Positions 35,590 through 43,149 of a stretch of DNA of 46,792 nt are shown here, piece by piece (within the stretch, counting starts at the first letter, position 1; every line of letters starts with the position of its first letter). Position numbers and translations under genes: made by a program. The notes beneath the pieces are model-generated. The model was not told the origin of the DNA. It did no database searches and saw nothing but the letters and a program-made list of their open reading frames with translations. The DNA is from JANQIV01 sp050117315 (lineage in GTDB: Bacteria > Bacteroidota > Ignavibacteria > Ignavibacteriales > Melioribacteraceae), in NCBI GenBank assembly GCA_050117315.1, contig JASFMY010000039.1, positions 1 to 46,792 on the forward strand, written 5' to 3'.

Positions 35590-37380
35590 TTAACTTTCAG
35601 TTGTGGCGGCGAGCACTTCTTGAACAGTTGTTAATCCCTGCATAACTTTTTCCAGCCCGGAATCCCTCAGAGTTAATGTACCGTCTTTTCTTGCCTGAAC
35701 CCTAACAGCTTCTTCATTTACCTCTTCACCGGAACTCACAATTATGTTGCGAATTGCTTTTGAAAAATATAATGCCTCATGAATTGCCAGCCTTCCTTTA
35801 TAACCTGTATTATTACACTTAGGACAGCCTACTGCTTCGTAAATTGTTTTATCTTTCCAGTCCTCGGGTTTAAAAACAGTATCCGGTAATGAATTTGGAT
35901 CAAAGTTTTCAACTTTTTTCCTGCATTCCTTACAAACTCTTCTTATCAATCTTTGAGCAACAATTAAATTAATAGCATAAGCAATTAGGAAAGGTTCAAC
36001 TCCCATTTTATACAATCTTGCAACAGCGCTTGGAGCATCGTTGGTATGAAGTGTCGAAAAAGTTAAGTGCCCGGTGTTTGCAAGTTTAATAGCCGTCTCC
36101 GCTGTTTCTTTATCACGCATCTCGCCAACCAAAACAATATCCGGGTCATGCCTTAATATTGATCTGATAGCCTGTTCAAAGTTCATCTTGTACCCGATCT
36201 TTAATTGTCTTGCTCCTTCAATAACATATTCTACCGGGTCTTCAACCGTTAACACATTCACTTGCGGCGTTATTACCTGGTACAAAGCTGCAACAAGCGT
36301 AGTACTTTTACCGCTGCCTGTAGGGCCGGTTAATATTACCATACCCTGCGGTTGTTTTATTGATTTTTCGAATACATCCCTTGCATAACCCACCAGCCCA
36401 AGTTTGTTAAGGTCCTTTATTACTTTCCTATCATCCAATATTCTTATTACAATTGACTCAAACTTATATTTTAATTCCGTACCAACCATAGGCAGTACGG
36501 AAACTCTAAATCTTATTATATGGCCGTCTATCTCTCTTTGAATAAACCCGTCTTGAGCTCTTTCCCTTTCGAATCTATCCATACCTCTTGACCTGTCTTT
36601 TATAACAGCCATAATAGCCTCAGGCCTTGTTCCTTCCTGCCTGTACCACCTTTGAAGTTTACCGTCAACCCTGAAATGTATTTCAGTTGCAGTACCCGAC
36701 ACGGGGAATATATGTAAGTCGCTTACACCTTTTCTTACTCCTTCAACAAGAGCTCCTTCAATTAAGTTTATAAGCGCACTTTTATTTATTTCGGATTCAA
36801 TTTCTTCTTCATCAATACCTGCTTCTTCGGGTTCAATAGAAATTTCTTCAACGGATTCTTCTATCATTTGAAGAAATTCATTCTGCTGGGGCATAATTAT
36901 TTGAATAAGCTTTTCGTAATCTTTTTTTCTTAAGTAATTGATTTCATATTTTTTTGCATTCAGGCTGTAAGCAATTTTGGTCAATGCACGGTCTGTGGGA
37001 TCAACTGCCGCAAGAATTAGTTTATCCCTTATCCTGTCGTCATATTTAAAAGGAAGCACCATGTGTTGGGCAAGTGTTTTTTTTACTTCATCTTCCTGAG
37101 AATCAATTAGTCTTTTTATTTCATTTATCCTTTCTTCGGGCAAATCATCGGGATGAATATTTAATTCTTTAAAAGCATATAATACCGCTACTTCCCTGAA
37201 AATTGTATCGTGGTCAAAATCAAATTCATGAACTAAAATCTGTGCAAGATTTCTTTTTAAATTCGATTGATCGTTCTGCTTTTCATGTAAAGCTTTTTCA
37301 AGAATCTGTGTATCAATAATTCCTTTTTTTAGAAGTAGATATCCTATTTTATCTGTTAATTCAAGATTCGCTTCTAACAT
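35590..37380 (-). CDS. pilB: PilB/GspE-like assembly ATPase
   Basis: A 596-residue motor that powers pilus extension. It has an N1E-type helical domain (about 1-170), an acidic linker with repeated Glu (about 175-200), an N2E domain (about 200-320), then Walker A GPTGSGKST (about 352-360), a canonical Asp box TVEDPVEY, Walker B and His box. A tetracysteine zinc site follows (VCKECRK and GCPKCNNTG). All catalytic motifs are intact, unlike in the neighbouring PilT. I start at ATG 37380, six bases after AAGGA; a TTG two codons earlier is less likely. Confidence 0.94.
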   Translation of the reverse strand: MLEANLELTDKIGYLLLKKGIIDTQILEKALHEKQNDQSNLKRNLAQILVHEFDFDHDTIFREVAVLYAFKELNIHPDDLPEERINEIKRLIDSQEDEVKKTLAQHMVLPFKYDDRIRDKLILAAVDPTDRALTKIAYSLNAKKYEINYLRKKDYEKLIQIIMPQQNEFLQMIEESVEEISIEPEEAGIDEEEIESEINKSALINLIEGALVEGVRKGVSDLHIFPVSGTATEIHFRVDGKLQRWYRQEGTRPEAIMAVIKDRSRGMDRFERERAQDGFIQREIDGHIIRFRVSVLPMVGTELKYKFESIVIRILDDRKVIKDLNKLGLVGYARDVFEKSIKQPQGMVILTGPTGSGKSTTLVAALYQVITPQVNVLTVEDPVEYVIEGARQLKIGYKMNFEQAIRSILRHDPDIVLVGEMRDKETAETAIKLANTGHLTFSTLHTNDAPSAVARLYKMGVEPFLIAYAINLIVAQRLIRRVCKECRKKVENFDPNSLPDTVFKPEDWKDKTIYEAVGCPKCNNTGYKGRLAIHEALYFSKAIRNIIVSSGEEVNEEAVRVQARKDGTLTLRDSGLEKVMQGLTTVQEVLAATTES

Positions 37381-37403
37381 TTCCAATCCTTATTAATTAT
37401 AAA

Positions 37404-38747
37404 TTACTTTATCATTGGGGATTTAGGACTAATGGTTGCTGTTTCGGCTGAAACTAAAGTTAATCCAATCATTACAATCATAATTACCATTGCAATAAAT
37501 ACTTGAATCATTTCTATAATATTTTTTAAACGGAATACTGTTTCACTTTCGTAATAATTTGCCAACTGCAATGCAGTGTTTTTTATAGTTCCGGTTTCTT
37601 CCCCGGAATGGAACCTATTAATAGCCGTATCAGTAAAAACCCCGCTTGCTTCAAAAGATTCCGAGACACCTGCGCCTTTTTTTATCATTAAAGGAATTGC
37701 AATTGTTTTTATCTGGTTTTCAAAATAAGAATTATCGGCTGCCTCGGCAGCAATTCTAATGGGTTCAATACTTTCGGCAGCGCCGCTGTAAAGTGTATAA
37801 AAAACCCTGCAGAAAACTTCAATTAAGGTTTTGTGAATTAGGCTGCCCATAATAGGCATTTTTAACATATACTTATCAAGTATTAATTTGCCCTTCTTTG
37901 TCATACCCCACTGCCAGAGTAATACGGGAGGCAATATCATAGCCACCAGTACCACCCAGATGTTGTTTATCAAAAAATCGCTTAATGCCAGAGTAGCTGC
38001 CGTTAACGGCGGCAATTCAATATCAAACTTCTGAAATAGTTTTGCCGTTTCAGGAAATATATATCCAATGTAAAATATTACTGCAAGAAATAGAACAAAT
38101 AAAGTAACCATCGGCGTTAATAAAGCGCTTCTAATATTTTTCCTAAATTCCTGCTGACGTTCTAAAAATTTAGCCGTTGCTTTATAAATTTCAGCCATAT
38201 TGCCTGATTTCGATGCAAGCCCCAGCATATAAGCAGTGAACTTACCAAACACTCCCTGGTACTGCATAAAAACAGTCTGGCTGTCTGCCCCTTTTTTTAA
38301 ATCATTGTTAATCTGTTTCAATGTTTCGCGCAGGGTTTTATTTTCGATGTCGTTTATAAGAAGCGTTATAATTTCACTAAAGGGCAATTTTTGCTCAAGA
38401 AGCTCTGCTGTAATTTTTACGAAAGAAACAATATCCTGAGTCGGAGGTTTAGGCTGCCACTCAAATAAATATTTATTTACGGAAATTACTTCATACCCGA
38501 GTTTGGTAAGAGCATTTACAACTTCCTCTTTTGAAAATGCTTTCTGTTCTCCTTTTACCGGCTTATCATTCCCCTTCCTTATCTTGTATATGAAGGTCGA
38601 CTTTTTTTCAACCTTATTAATAGTCAGGCTGTTCTTCTCCGCCAAAAGATTAATTCTTTTTTTACCTTCGGAATAAGAAGAAGAATTAAAAGTTCCGCTT
38701 ATAGATTGGCCGTTAGGCCTTGTGCCTGTAAACCTTAATTCAATCAT
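37404..38747 (-). CDS. pilC: PilC/GspF-like inner-membrane platform protein
   Basis: A 447-residue polytopic protein. Two repeats of the T2SSF domain (about 105-225 and 310-430), each preceding hydrophobic segments, with TM helices at about 207-230, 260-285 and 412-440. Family stretches include FVKITAELLEQKLPFSEI and RFHSGEETGTIKNTALQLANYYE. It anchors the ATPases and assembles pilin subunits. An extra N-terminal soluble part (about 1-100) is of the kind seen in many PilC proteins. No Shine-Dalgarno sequence is seen. It lies behind the pilin terminator, so it may be transcribed at a lower level than the pilins. Confidence 0.93.
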   Translation of the reverse strand: MIELRFTGTRPNGQSISGTFNSSSYSEGKKRINLLAEKNSLTINKVEKKSTFIYKIRKGNDKPVKGEQKAFSKEEVVNALTKLGYEVISVNKYLFEWQPKPPTQDIVSFVKITAELLEQKLPFSEIITLLINDIENKTLRETLKQINNDLKKGADSQTVFMQYQGVFGKFTAYMLGLASKSGNMAEIYKATAKFLERQQEFRKNIRSALLTPMVTLFVLFLAVIFYIGYIFPETAKLFQKFDIELPPLTAATLALSDFLINNIWVVLVAMILPPVLLWQWGMTKKGKLILDKYMLKMPIMGSLIHKTLIEVFCRVFYTLYSGAAESIEPIRIAAEAADNSYFENQIKTIAIPLMIKKGAGVSESFEASGVFTDTAINRFHSGEETGTIKNTALQLANYYESETVFRLKNIIEMIQVFIAMVIMIVMIGLTLVSAETATISPKSPMIK

Positions 38748-38769
38748 ATTTTTTTTAATAATAAAAAAA

Positions 38770-38798
38770 GCCGGTAAAATTTAATGATTTTTACCGGC
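38770..38798 (-). terminator. Terminator between pilin genes and pilC
   Basis: GCCGGTAAAA/TTTTACCGGC (10 bp, perfect, nine-base loop), followed on the minus strand by TTTTTTTAT. It lies between the second pilin gene and pilC. It should end most pilin transcripts while letting some through to the assembly genes, a usual way to make many pilins per machine. Confidence 0.88.
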
Positions 38799-38831
38799 CT
38801 TTACAATTTTTACTTTGTGATTCAGGATAAA

Positions 38832-39218
38832 TTAGTTATCAATAACAGTCGACCTAATTGAATCCGGATCTACAATCATAGTGATCTGAACCGCGGCACT
38901 TCCATCATTACCTGTTTCATTTCCTGTAGCAACTATAGTTACTGCTTGAGCTGTAACTGTTTCAGCATAAGAACCATTTCCTGTAGAAGCTAAATTAGTA
39001 GGAACCGACCATCCTGTAAAAGTATTACCGCCACCGCCTAAGGCAGTTGGTTTTCTGTAAAATTGTTGCGCCATTGAAGCCAAGTTTGTTAAGTCAGAAA
39101 TAAGACCATCCCTATTCGCTTGAACACTGCTTGCCGTAAATACGTTGATACCTACAACTACTGCGATACCTACAATGATAACACCAAGAACGATAAGTAA
39201 TAATTGTTGTTGACCCAT
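38832..39218 (-). CDS. Non-canonical type IV pilin-like protein 2
   Basis: A 128-residue protein beginning MGQQQLLLIVLGVIIVGIAV, a single N-terminal hydrophobic helix followed by a small domain rich in Gly, Thr, Ser and Asn. If a prepilin peptidase cuts after G2, the mature chain starts QQQLL, so position 5 is Leu where pilins normally carry the Glu that guides assembly, and the leader is only two residues. It shares this N-terminus and the ASMAQQxYRKP stretch (about 48-57) with the upstream gene but differs in the C-terminal half. AAGGAG lies seven bases before ATG. Position in front of pilC/pilB supports the pilin call. Confidence 0.75.
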   Translation of the reverse strand: MGQQQLLLIVLGVIIVGIAVVVGINVFTASSVQANRDGLISDLTNLASMAQQFYRKPTALGGGGNTFTGWSVPTNLASTGNGSYAETVTAQAVTIVATGNETGNDGSAAVQITMIVDPDSIRSTVIDN

Positions 39219-39344
39219 AATATAACTCCTTTTAGTTTGTTGTTAATTAGTTTTGGAATATATGTAAAAATAATTGTGCCATTTGTTTTTTTGTTTTATT
39301 TAACTTCATTTACCTTATAAGTAACACTTACAAAAACTACTTCA

Positions 39345-39746
39345 TTAGTTGATAATATTTACCCGGTAATCATTAGCCCCTATTGTAATACTAACCATAA
39401 CAGAATCATTCCCGGTAACCACCTCATTTCCTGTTGCCAGAATTTTTAAAGAATCTGATTGGATTTCCGTAATTTTGAAATAACCTGCAGCGCTTGTTAC
39501 AATTTCATCCGGGATGCTCCAAACTTGTCCGCCGTTTGACCCATTAAAAGACCTGTTTCCTCCGCCCATAGCGCTTGGTTTCCTATAATGCTGCTGAGCC
39601 ATTGAAGCCATATTTACGAGTTCATCTGTAAGAATTTCTCTTTTTGAATCTGCAGCATATTGCCGGAAATATGTTATGCCTAAAACTACTGCAACACCTA
39701 CAATAATAACTCCTAATACTATTAATAATAACTGCTGCTGACCCAT
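39345..39746 (-). CDS. Non-canonical type IV pilin-like protein 1
   Basis: A 133-residue paralogue of the next gene: MGQQQLLLIVLGVIIVGVAV at the N-terminus, MASMAQQHYRKPSAMGGG in the middle, and a different Ser/Asn-rich C-terminal domain. It is the first gene of the minus-strand pilus operon. It has the same two-residue leader and lacks Glu5. One of the two may be the major subunit and the other a minor or alternative one; the sequence does not say which. A sigma-54-type promoter lies 34-50 bases upstream. The ribosome binding site is weak, and 126 bases separate the two pilin genes. Confidence 0.75.
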   Translation of the reverse strand: MGQQQLLLIVLGVIIVGVAVVLGITYFRQYAADSKREILTDELVNMASMAQQHYRKPSAMGGGNRSFNGSNGGQVWSIPDEIVTSAAGYFKITEIQSDSLKILATGNEVVTGNDSVMVSITIGANDYRVNIIN

Positions 39747-39779
39747 TTAAAATTACTTTTTACCTGTTCCGCTAATTTT

Positions 39780-39796
39780 AGCAAATACCGAACCAA
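39780..39796 (-). promoter_or_regulatory. Sigma-54 (-24/-12) promoter of the pilin operon
   Basis: Read on the minus strand: TTGG-TTCG-GTAT-TTGC-T, against the consensus TTGGCACGNNNNTTGCA. The invariant GG and GC are present with the correct ten bases between. Transcription would start near 39769, about 23 bases before the first pilin gene. PilA promoters in other bacteria are classic sigma-54 targets activated by PilR. A perfect TTACATGTAA palindrome at 39912-39921, about 130 bases upstream, could be an activator site (weak). Confidence 0.75.
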
Positions 39797-39953
39797 AGAT
39801 GCCCTGCAAGTGGTAATTTTTACAATTACAATAAAAATAGAAAAATATTTCTAAAAAAGACAAGGATATTTTTTTAATAAACCAATCAATCGGAAGCATA
39901 TTCTGAAATAATTACATGTAACATACGGACATTTTGAAATTATTACCTCTTAA

Positions 39954-39989
39954 GCTGTAACGCAGATTGCTGGCAATCTGCGTTACAGC
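39954..39989. repeat. REP-like palindrome, copy 1
   Basis: GCTGTAACGCAGATTGC-TG-GCAATCTGCGTTACAGC: 17 perfect pairs with a two-base centre. One of four related palindromes. The gap 39747-40366 holds, besides the pilin promoter, this palindrome, a CGAATCCCC/GGGGTGTCC-type repeat (about 40027-40062) and a direct repeat at 40137-40172; no gene is seen. Confidence 0.9.
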
Positions 39990-40136
39990 AGCCCGCCGCA
40001 GCCAGCCTATGACGTGTCACTGTCAATTTCGAATCCCCCCTTGCTGGGGTGTCCCTAGGACTCTTCTTTATCATCTGTACAAGATTCAGATTTAGCTTGG
40101 TCGTCTTCACGAGCGACCTGGCCTAGATAGGGTCGG

Positions 40137-40172
40137 CAAAACGTTTAGATATCTAATTTTGTAGAAACTCTA
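40137..40172 (+). repeat. Long direct repeat, copy 1
   Basis: A 36-base stretch starting CAAAACGTTTAGATATCTAA; it recurs at 46202-46237 with one mismatch. In both places it lies downstream of a REP-like palindrome, a GACGTGTC word and a CGAATCCCC-type or GATTCGAAATGAC-type repeat. Confidence 0.85.
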
Positions 40173-40366
40173 CTATAAAAGAGGGAATTAATTGAATTGA
40201 ATTTTTACCGGGAAGACTTTATTTTATCCCTAACTAAATATCAATTATGATATATAATGCATTTGCATAATCCAGCCGTGAATATTCTAAGTTTCTCATA
40301 CCGGATTGAGGTTGTCACCTTAATCTTCCATAGATTCAATCACATAAAAAAACAAGGAGAAATATC

Positions 40367-40834
40367 ATGTCAAAAAACATTGTAAGTGCAGCATTGGAAC
40401 AAACCGACCTTGACGAAATTTTAACCTCGTTAAGCAGTATTGAAACAAAGCTTTCATTTTTAGTTGACCTGTCTATTGATGAAAAAAGGCAGCTTGCTAA
40501 ATTTGGCGATAAAAGCGTTGCCTTTGTTAATAAGGCGCTCGAATTGGTTAATAGAACCGATGAATTTTTACCGCGAAGTTTTGACGTGGAAGAATTTAGA
40601 AAGGATGCCGAGTTATATAATAAACTCTATTCCATTTTACAGCCGATGAGAATGCTGCTGGAAAAACTTGAAGATACACAAACGCTTGCCGGCAGCGAGG
40701 CATACTCATCAGCTTTGCTTGTTTACCAGCATGCAAAAATGAGTAAAAATACATTAGGCGGACTTGAATCTATTGTAGATGATTTAGGTAAACGTTTTAT
40801 AAGAAAATCCGTTAGCGCTTCAGAGACCGTGTGA
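40367..40834 (+). CDS. Conserved hypothetical protein (helical)
   Basis: A 155-residue, fully helical, soluble protein: a leucine-rich first helix pair (DEILTSLSSIETKLSFLVDL), then LSIDEKRQLAKFGDKSVAFVNKALEL, and a second half with two more helices. I recall similar proteins with LTxEERxxLxKMGDKSxxFVxKALEL in many bacteria, all uncharacterised. AAGGAG lies before the ATG. It is a single-gene unit facing away from the pilus operon and followed by a GGGCGAAA/TTTCGCCC hairpin. No function can be named. Confidence 0.75.
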   Translation: MSKNIVSAALEQTDLDEILTSLSSIETKLSFLVDLSIDEKRQLAKFGDKSVAFVNKALELVNRTDEFLPRSFDVEEFRKDAELYNKLYSILQPMRMLLEKLEDTQTLAGSEAYSSALLVYQHAKMSKNTLGGLESIVDDLGKRFIRKSVSASETV

Positions 40835-40841
40835 AAACCGT

Positions 40842-40862
40842 AGGGCGAAATGCTGTTTCGCC
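40842..40862. repeat. GGGCGAAA/TTTCGCCC hairpin
   Basis: Eight perfect pairs with a five-base loop, eight bases after the hypothetical gene. It lacks a long T tract, so it is either a weak terminator or an intergenic palindromic repeat. Confidence 0.6.
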
Positions 40863-40888
40863 CAACTTATTCATTATTCCTTAAAAAT

Positions 40889-40921
40889 TTGTATGGGCGA
40901 TTTACCAAATCGCCCATACAA
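40889..40921. repeat. Long perfect hairpin, 15-bp stem
   Basis: TTGTATGGGCGATTT-ACC-AAATCGCCCATACAA, a perfect stem with a three-base loop. This kind of GGGCGATTT palindrome is dispersed in many genomes. Confidence 0.8.
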
Positions 40922-40947
40922 CATGAATTTTTACACACCCCTTCCGG

Positions 40948-41156
40948 GTGTGTTGCATAACTAATAATAGCCCGTGGTTTCAGCCACGGGACTATCAAGA
41001 TTCTGAAGTCTATGGGCTTTAGCCTCATTTAAGCGTCCTAAATGGGGCTATCCGAAGGATCCCTTTATCGGGAAAGCCCGGATTCTATCTGGGTTTTTAT
41101 TTTCACGTGCTGAAGCACGTGGCTATTGGAAAACCTAATTGAGTTATGCAACACAC
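40948..41156. mobile_element. MITE-like element with 15-bp terminal inverted repeats
   Basis: Ends GTGTGTTGCATAACT and AGTTATGCAACACAC are perfect inverted repeats. Inside the 209 bases are nested hairpins: CCCGTGG-TTTCAG-CCACGGG near 40970, a GGGCTATCCGAAGGATCCC region near 41045-41063, and CACGTGC-TGAA-GCACGTG at 41104-41121. No coding sequence. It looks like a non-autonomous element or a structured repeat unit; no target duplication is clear. Confidence 0.7.
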
Positions 41157-41310
41157 TCTTCCTGCCGGAGTTATGAAACATTACATTTAACCCGTTGTGT
41201 GAAAAAGATATTTAGATAATTGTAAAAAATTGTGTTTAATTGTCATCTCGAACCCCGTCTTTTGGGGTGAGAGATCTTTCTTTTTTTGTGAGAAGCCAGC
41301 CCTCCGTATC

Positions 41311-41734
41311 CCGACGAGTCGCATAAGCGTCAACTTAATACGAGATATTATCAATAGCCCCAACTTTTTCAAAATGAATCCCTCCGGGGCAAGTTGGGGA
41401 AAGGATGATTGACACACACAACTATGGGCTTTAGCCCAAATATGAGAGAAAATTGGGCTATCCGAAGGATCCCTATCGGGAAAGCCCTGAGTTTTTGTTG
41501 AGACTTATTGTCCACGACCTGAAAGGTCGTGGCTATGATTATTTATTTTAGTTACGCAACATACCCTAAATGCCGGAGCTAAAACACTACATTCATAGTT
41601 AACCCATGTTGATATATTTGCCGCCAAGTATTTGTTCTTGTTGATCCCCGAAGAAATTATAACTTATTATTTTGAAGCAACTTAGAATTTTGCCTATCAA
41701 CTTGGGTTAAGTTGACGCACATGCGACGAGTCGG
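41311..41734. mobile_element. Remnant bounded by 28-bp inverted repeats
   Basis: Arms at 41311-41338 and 41707-41734 match at 24 of 28 positions as inverted repeats; both contain GCGTCAACTTAA on the inner side (reversed on the right). The same 12 bases occur at 46548-46559, just upstream of the transposase start at 46621, so this may be an internally deleted copy of that element. The 424 bases encode nothing convincing. Confidence 0.55.
41422..41620. repeat. Diverged second copy of the 41010-41206 repeat
   Basis: Shares ordered blocks with 41010-41206: CTATGGGCTTTAGCC, GGGCTATCCGAAGGATCCCT, a (C)ACG(T)...CGTGGCTAT hairpin, GTTA(T/C)GCAACA and TGCCGGAG(T/C)TA. The left terminal repeat is decayed here. 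It lies inside the 41311-41734 remnant. Confidence 0.65.
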
Positions 41735-41753
41735 GAGGAGGCAGGGAGGATTT

Positions 41754-41797
41754 AGGTGAGTTCGAAATAAAAACAAAATCCCAAAACCAATTTGCAA
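41754..41797. repeat. MITE-like palindrome, right half only (copy 3)
   Basis: Matches the right arms of the elements at 1335-1426 and 16511-16598: GAGTTC, then an A-rich stretch, then CAAAATCCCAAAACCAATTT. The left half is missing, so it is a truncated copy. Confidence 0.6.
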
Positions 41798-41952
41798 CAA
41801 GTTACTATGAGCCGTAAGAAGGCGGGCAATCTCAGCACAGAAATAACTCCGCTTGCCAAAAGACCGACAGGTTCGTACCGACAAGCTTAATGTCAAACAT
41901 GAAATCATACACTGCCATTTTGACATTCAATATGCAATTGTGCTAGAAGAAG

Positions 41953-42247
41953 GTATCAACGATGATATAAAATATATCAACGTTCTATAAAAATATATCA
42001 ACGATGATATAAAATATATCAACGTTCTATAAAAATATATCAATGATGATAGAAAATATATCAACGTTCTATAAAAAAGTATCAACGATGATAGGAAATC
42101 TATCAACGGAGATACCTAAACCTATCAGCAATGATAAAAAAATTATCAACATTGTATAAAAAAGTATCATCAATGATAGAAAATCTATCAATGATGATAA
42201 AAAATTTATCTCCGGCGAATAAAATCCTTTCATCGATGATAAAAATT
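41953..42247. repeat. Tandem array of 21-bp iterons
   Basis: Fourteen consecutive units of 21 bases (one of 22), each starting (A/G/C/T)TATCA, plus a partial fifteenth. The first units alternate between one form with TATCAACGATGATA and another with TATCAACGTTCTATA, so the array grew by 42-base steps; units drift toward the right. Most odd units carry the inverted repeat TATCA-N4-TGATA. A reading frame stays open across it only because 21 is a multiple of three; I do not regard it as coding. Confidence 0.9.
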
Positions 42248-42338
42248 TGATCATAAATCGGGGAAGAAAAACCTCTGGGTTGACAAACATAAGAAGAATA
42301 GAAAAATCACTTTTTTTCAAAAAATTGGGTTTTATACC

Positions 42339-42368
42339 GTAACGCAGATTGCCAGCAATCCGCGTTAC
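42339..42368. repeat. REP-like palindrome, copy 2
   Basis: GTAACGCAGATTGC-CA-GCAATCCGCGTTAC, one mismatch. It is followed by decayed CCGAAGCTGTCCTTTAGCG-type repeat words up to the stop of the next gene. The whole region 40835-42442 (1.6 kb) holds repeats and no gene that I can support. Confidence 0.85.
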
Positions 42369-42442
42369 ACCGACTATCTCAAAGCACCTGTCCCCCGAAG
42401 CTGTCCTTTAGCGTAGGATAACCCGTCCTCCAGAGCTGTCTT

Positions 42443-43087
42443 TCAGCGAAGGAGGAGCATTTTCTTTCTGAATATTTTCTGTTCGCCGGAATTTGTTTCT
42501 GCGATCAACCGGCAAATATATACACCGCTTGCAAATTTCGATGCATTCCATTTGTGTTTATAGATTCCTGCCTCTTGCTGTTCGGAAACTAATGTCTGAA
42601 CCTCTCTCCCAAGTATGTCGAATATTTTTATTGTTACTTTGGACTCTTCAGGCAGTTGGTATGAAATCGTTGTTTCCGGGTTAAACGGATTTGGATAATT
42701 CTGATTGAGCGTAAATTCTTTCGGCAGTCCGGCTTTTACGGTAATCTGCTTTTCCCACATCTCGCCATCTGTTGACGAGACAATAAATTTTATTTCTGCC
42801 TCACTATCTAGAGGCGCTTCGCTATCCACACTAAAAACAAATGTTACCGGCAATCTTTCTTCTGCATTCAGGGTATCAATTGTTTGCCATGCTTCTTTGA
42901 ATTGTATCCATCCCGGGTATTCAACTGCTGCAACCTTAATATCCCCGATTTCTGTACCCGAAGTATTTGATATTGTTAGTTTGATAACATTCCCCTCTGA
43001 ATTATACGGCAGTTCATAAACTGTCTGGGCAAACAGTGATGCTTGAAAAATTGTCAATATTAGTACTGCTTTCTGTAATCTATTCAT
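42443..43087 (-). CDS. Exported protein with type IX secretion sorting domain
   Basis: A 214-residue protein: signal peptide 1-20 (before QTVYEL), a beta-rich domain (about 22-118) and a C-terminal sorting domain (about 124-214) with LNQNYPNPFNPETTISYQLP, VTIKIFDILGREV, AGIYKHKWNAS and SGVYICRLI, ending KKMLLL. Known: such type A sorting domains send proteins through the type IX system to the cell surface, and this QNYPNPFNP form is abundant in Ignavibacteria. The first domain is small for a cargo, so the protein may be a surface binding module. No secretion machinery genes lie in this window. Confidence 0.92.
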   Translation of the reverse strand: MNRLQKAVLILTIFQASLFAQTVYELPYNSEGNVIKLTISNTSGTEIGDIKVAAVEYPGWIQFKEAWQTIDTLNAEERLPVTFVFSVDSEAPLDSEAEIKFIVSSTDGEMWEKQITVKAGLPKEFTLNQNYPNPFNPETTISYQLPEESKVTIKIFDILGREVQTLVSEQQEAGIYKHKWNASKFASGVYICRLIAETNSGEQKIFRKKMLLLR

Positions 43088-43149
43088 TTGGTTTTCCTTA
43101 AAATTATCTCTTTCCTTTTTATTGTACTAAATAATATACATTTGTGATG

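Noticed and set aside
39262..39282. Possible sigma-54 site before the second pilin gene
   Set aside because: On the minus strand TGGCAC is a perfect -24 half, but ten bases later there is TT, not GC.
41187..41417. Short open frames on both strands within the repeat region
   Set aside because: They run through repeat words and inverted-repeat ends, with no ribosome binding site or homology.
42069..42320. Minus-strand open frame of 83 codons with a seven-residue periodicity
   Set aside because: It lies in the 21-bp iteron array; the frame stays open only because the unit length is a multiple of three. It has no ribosome binding site and no plausible protein.
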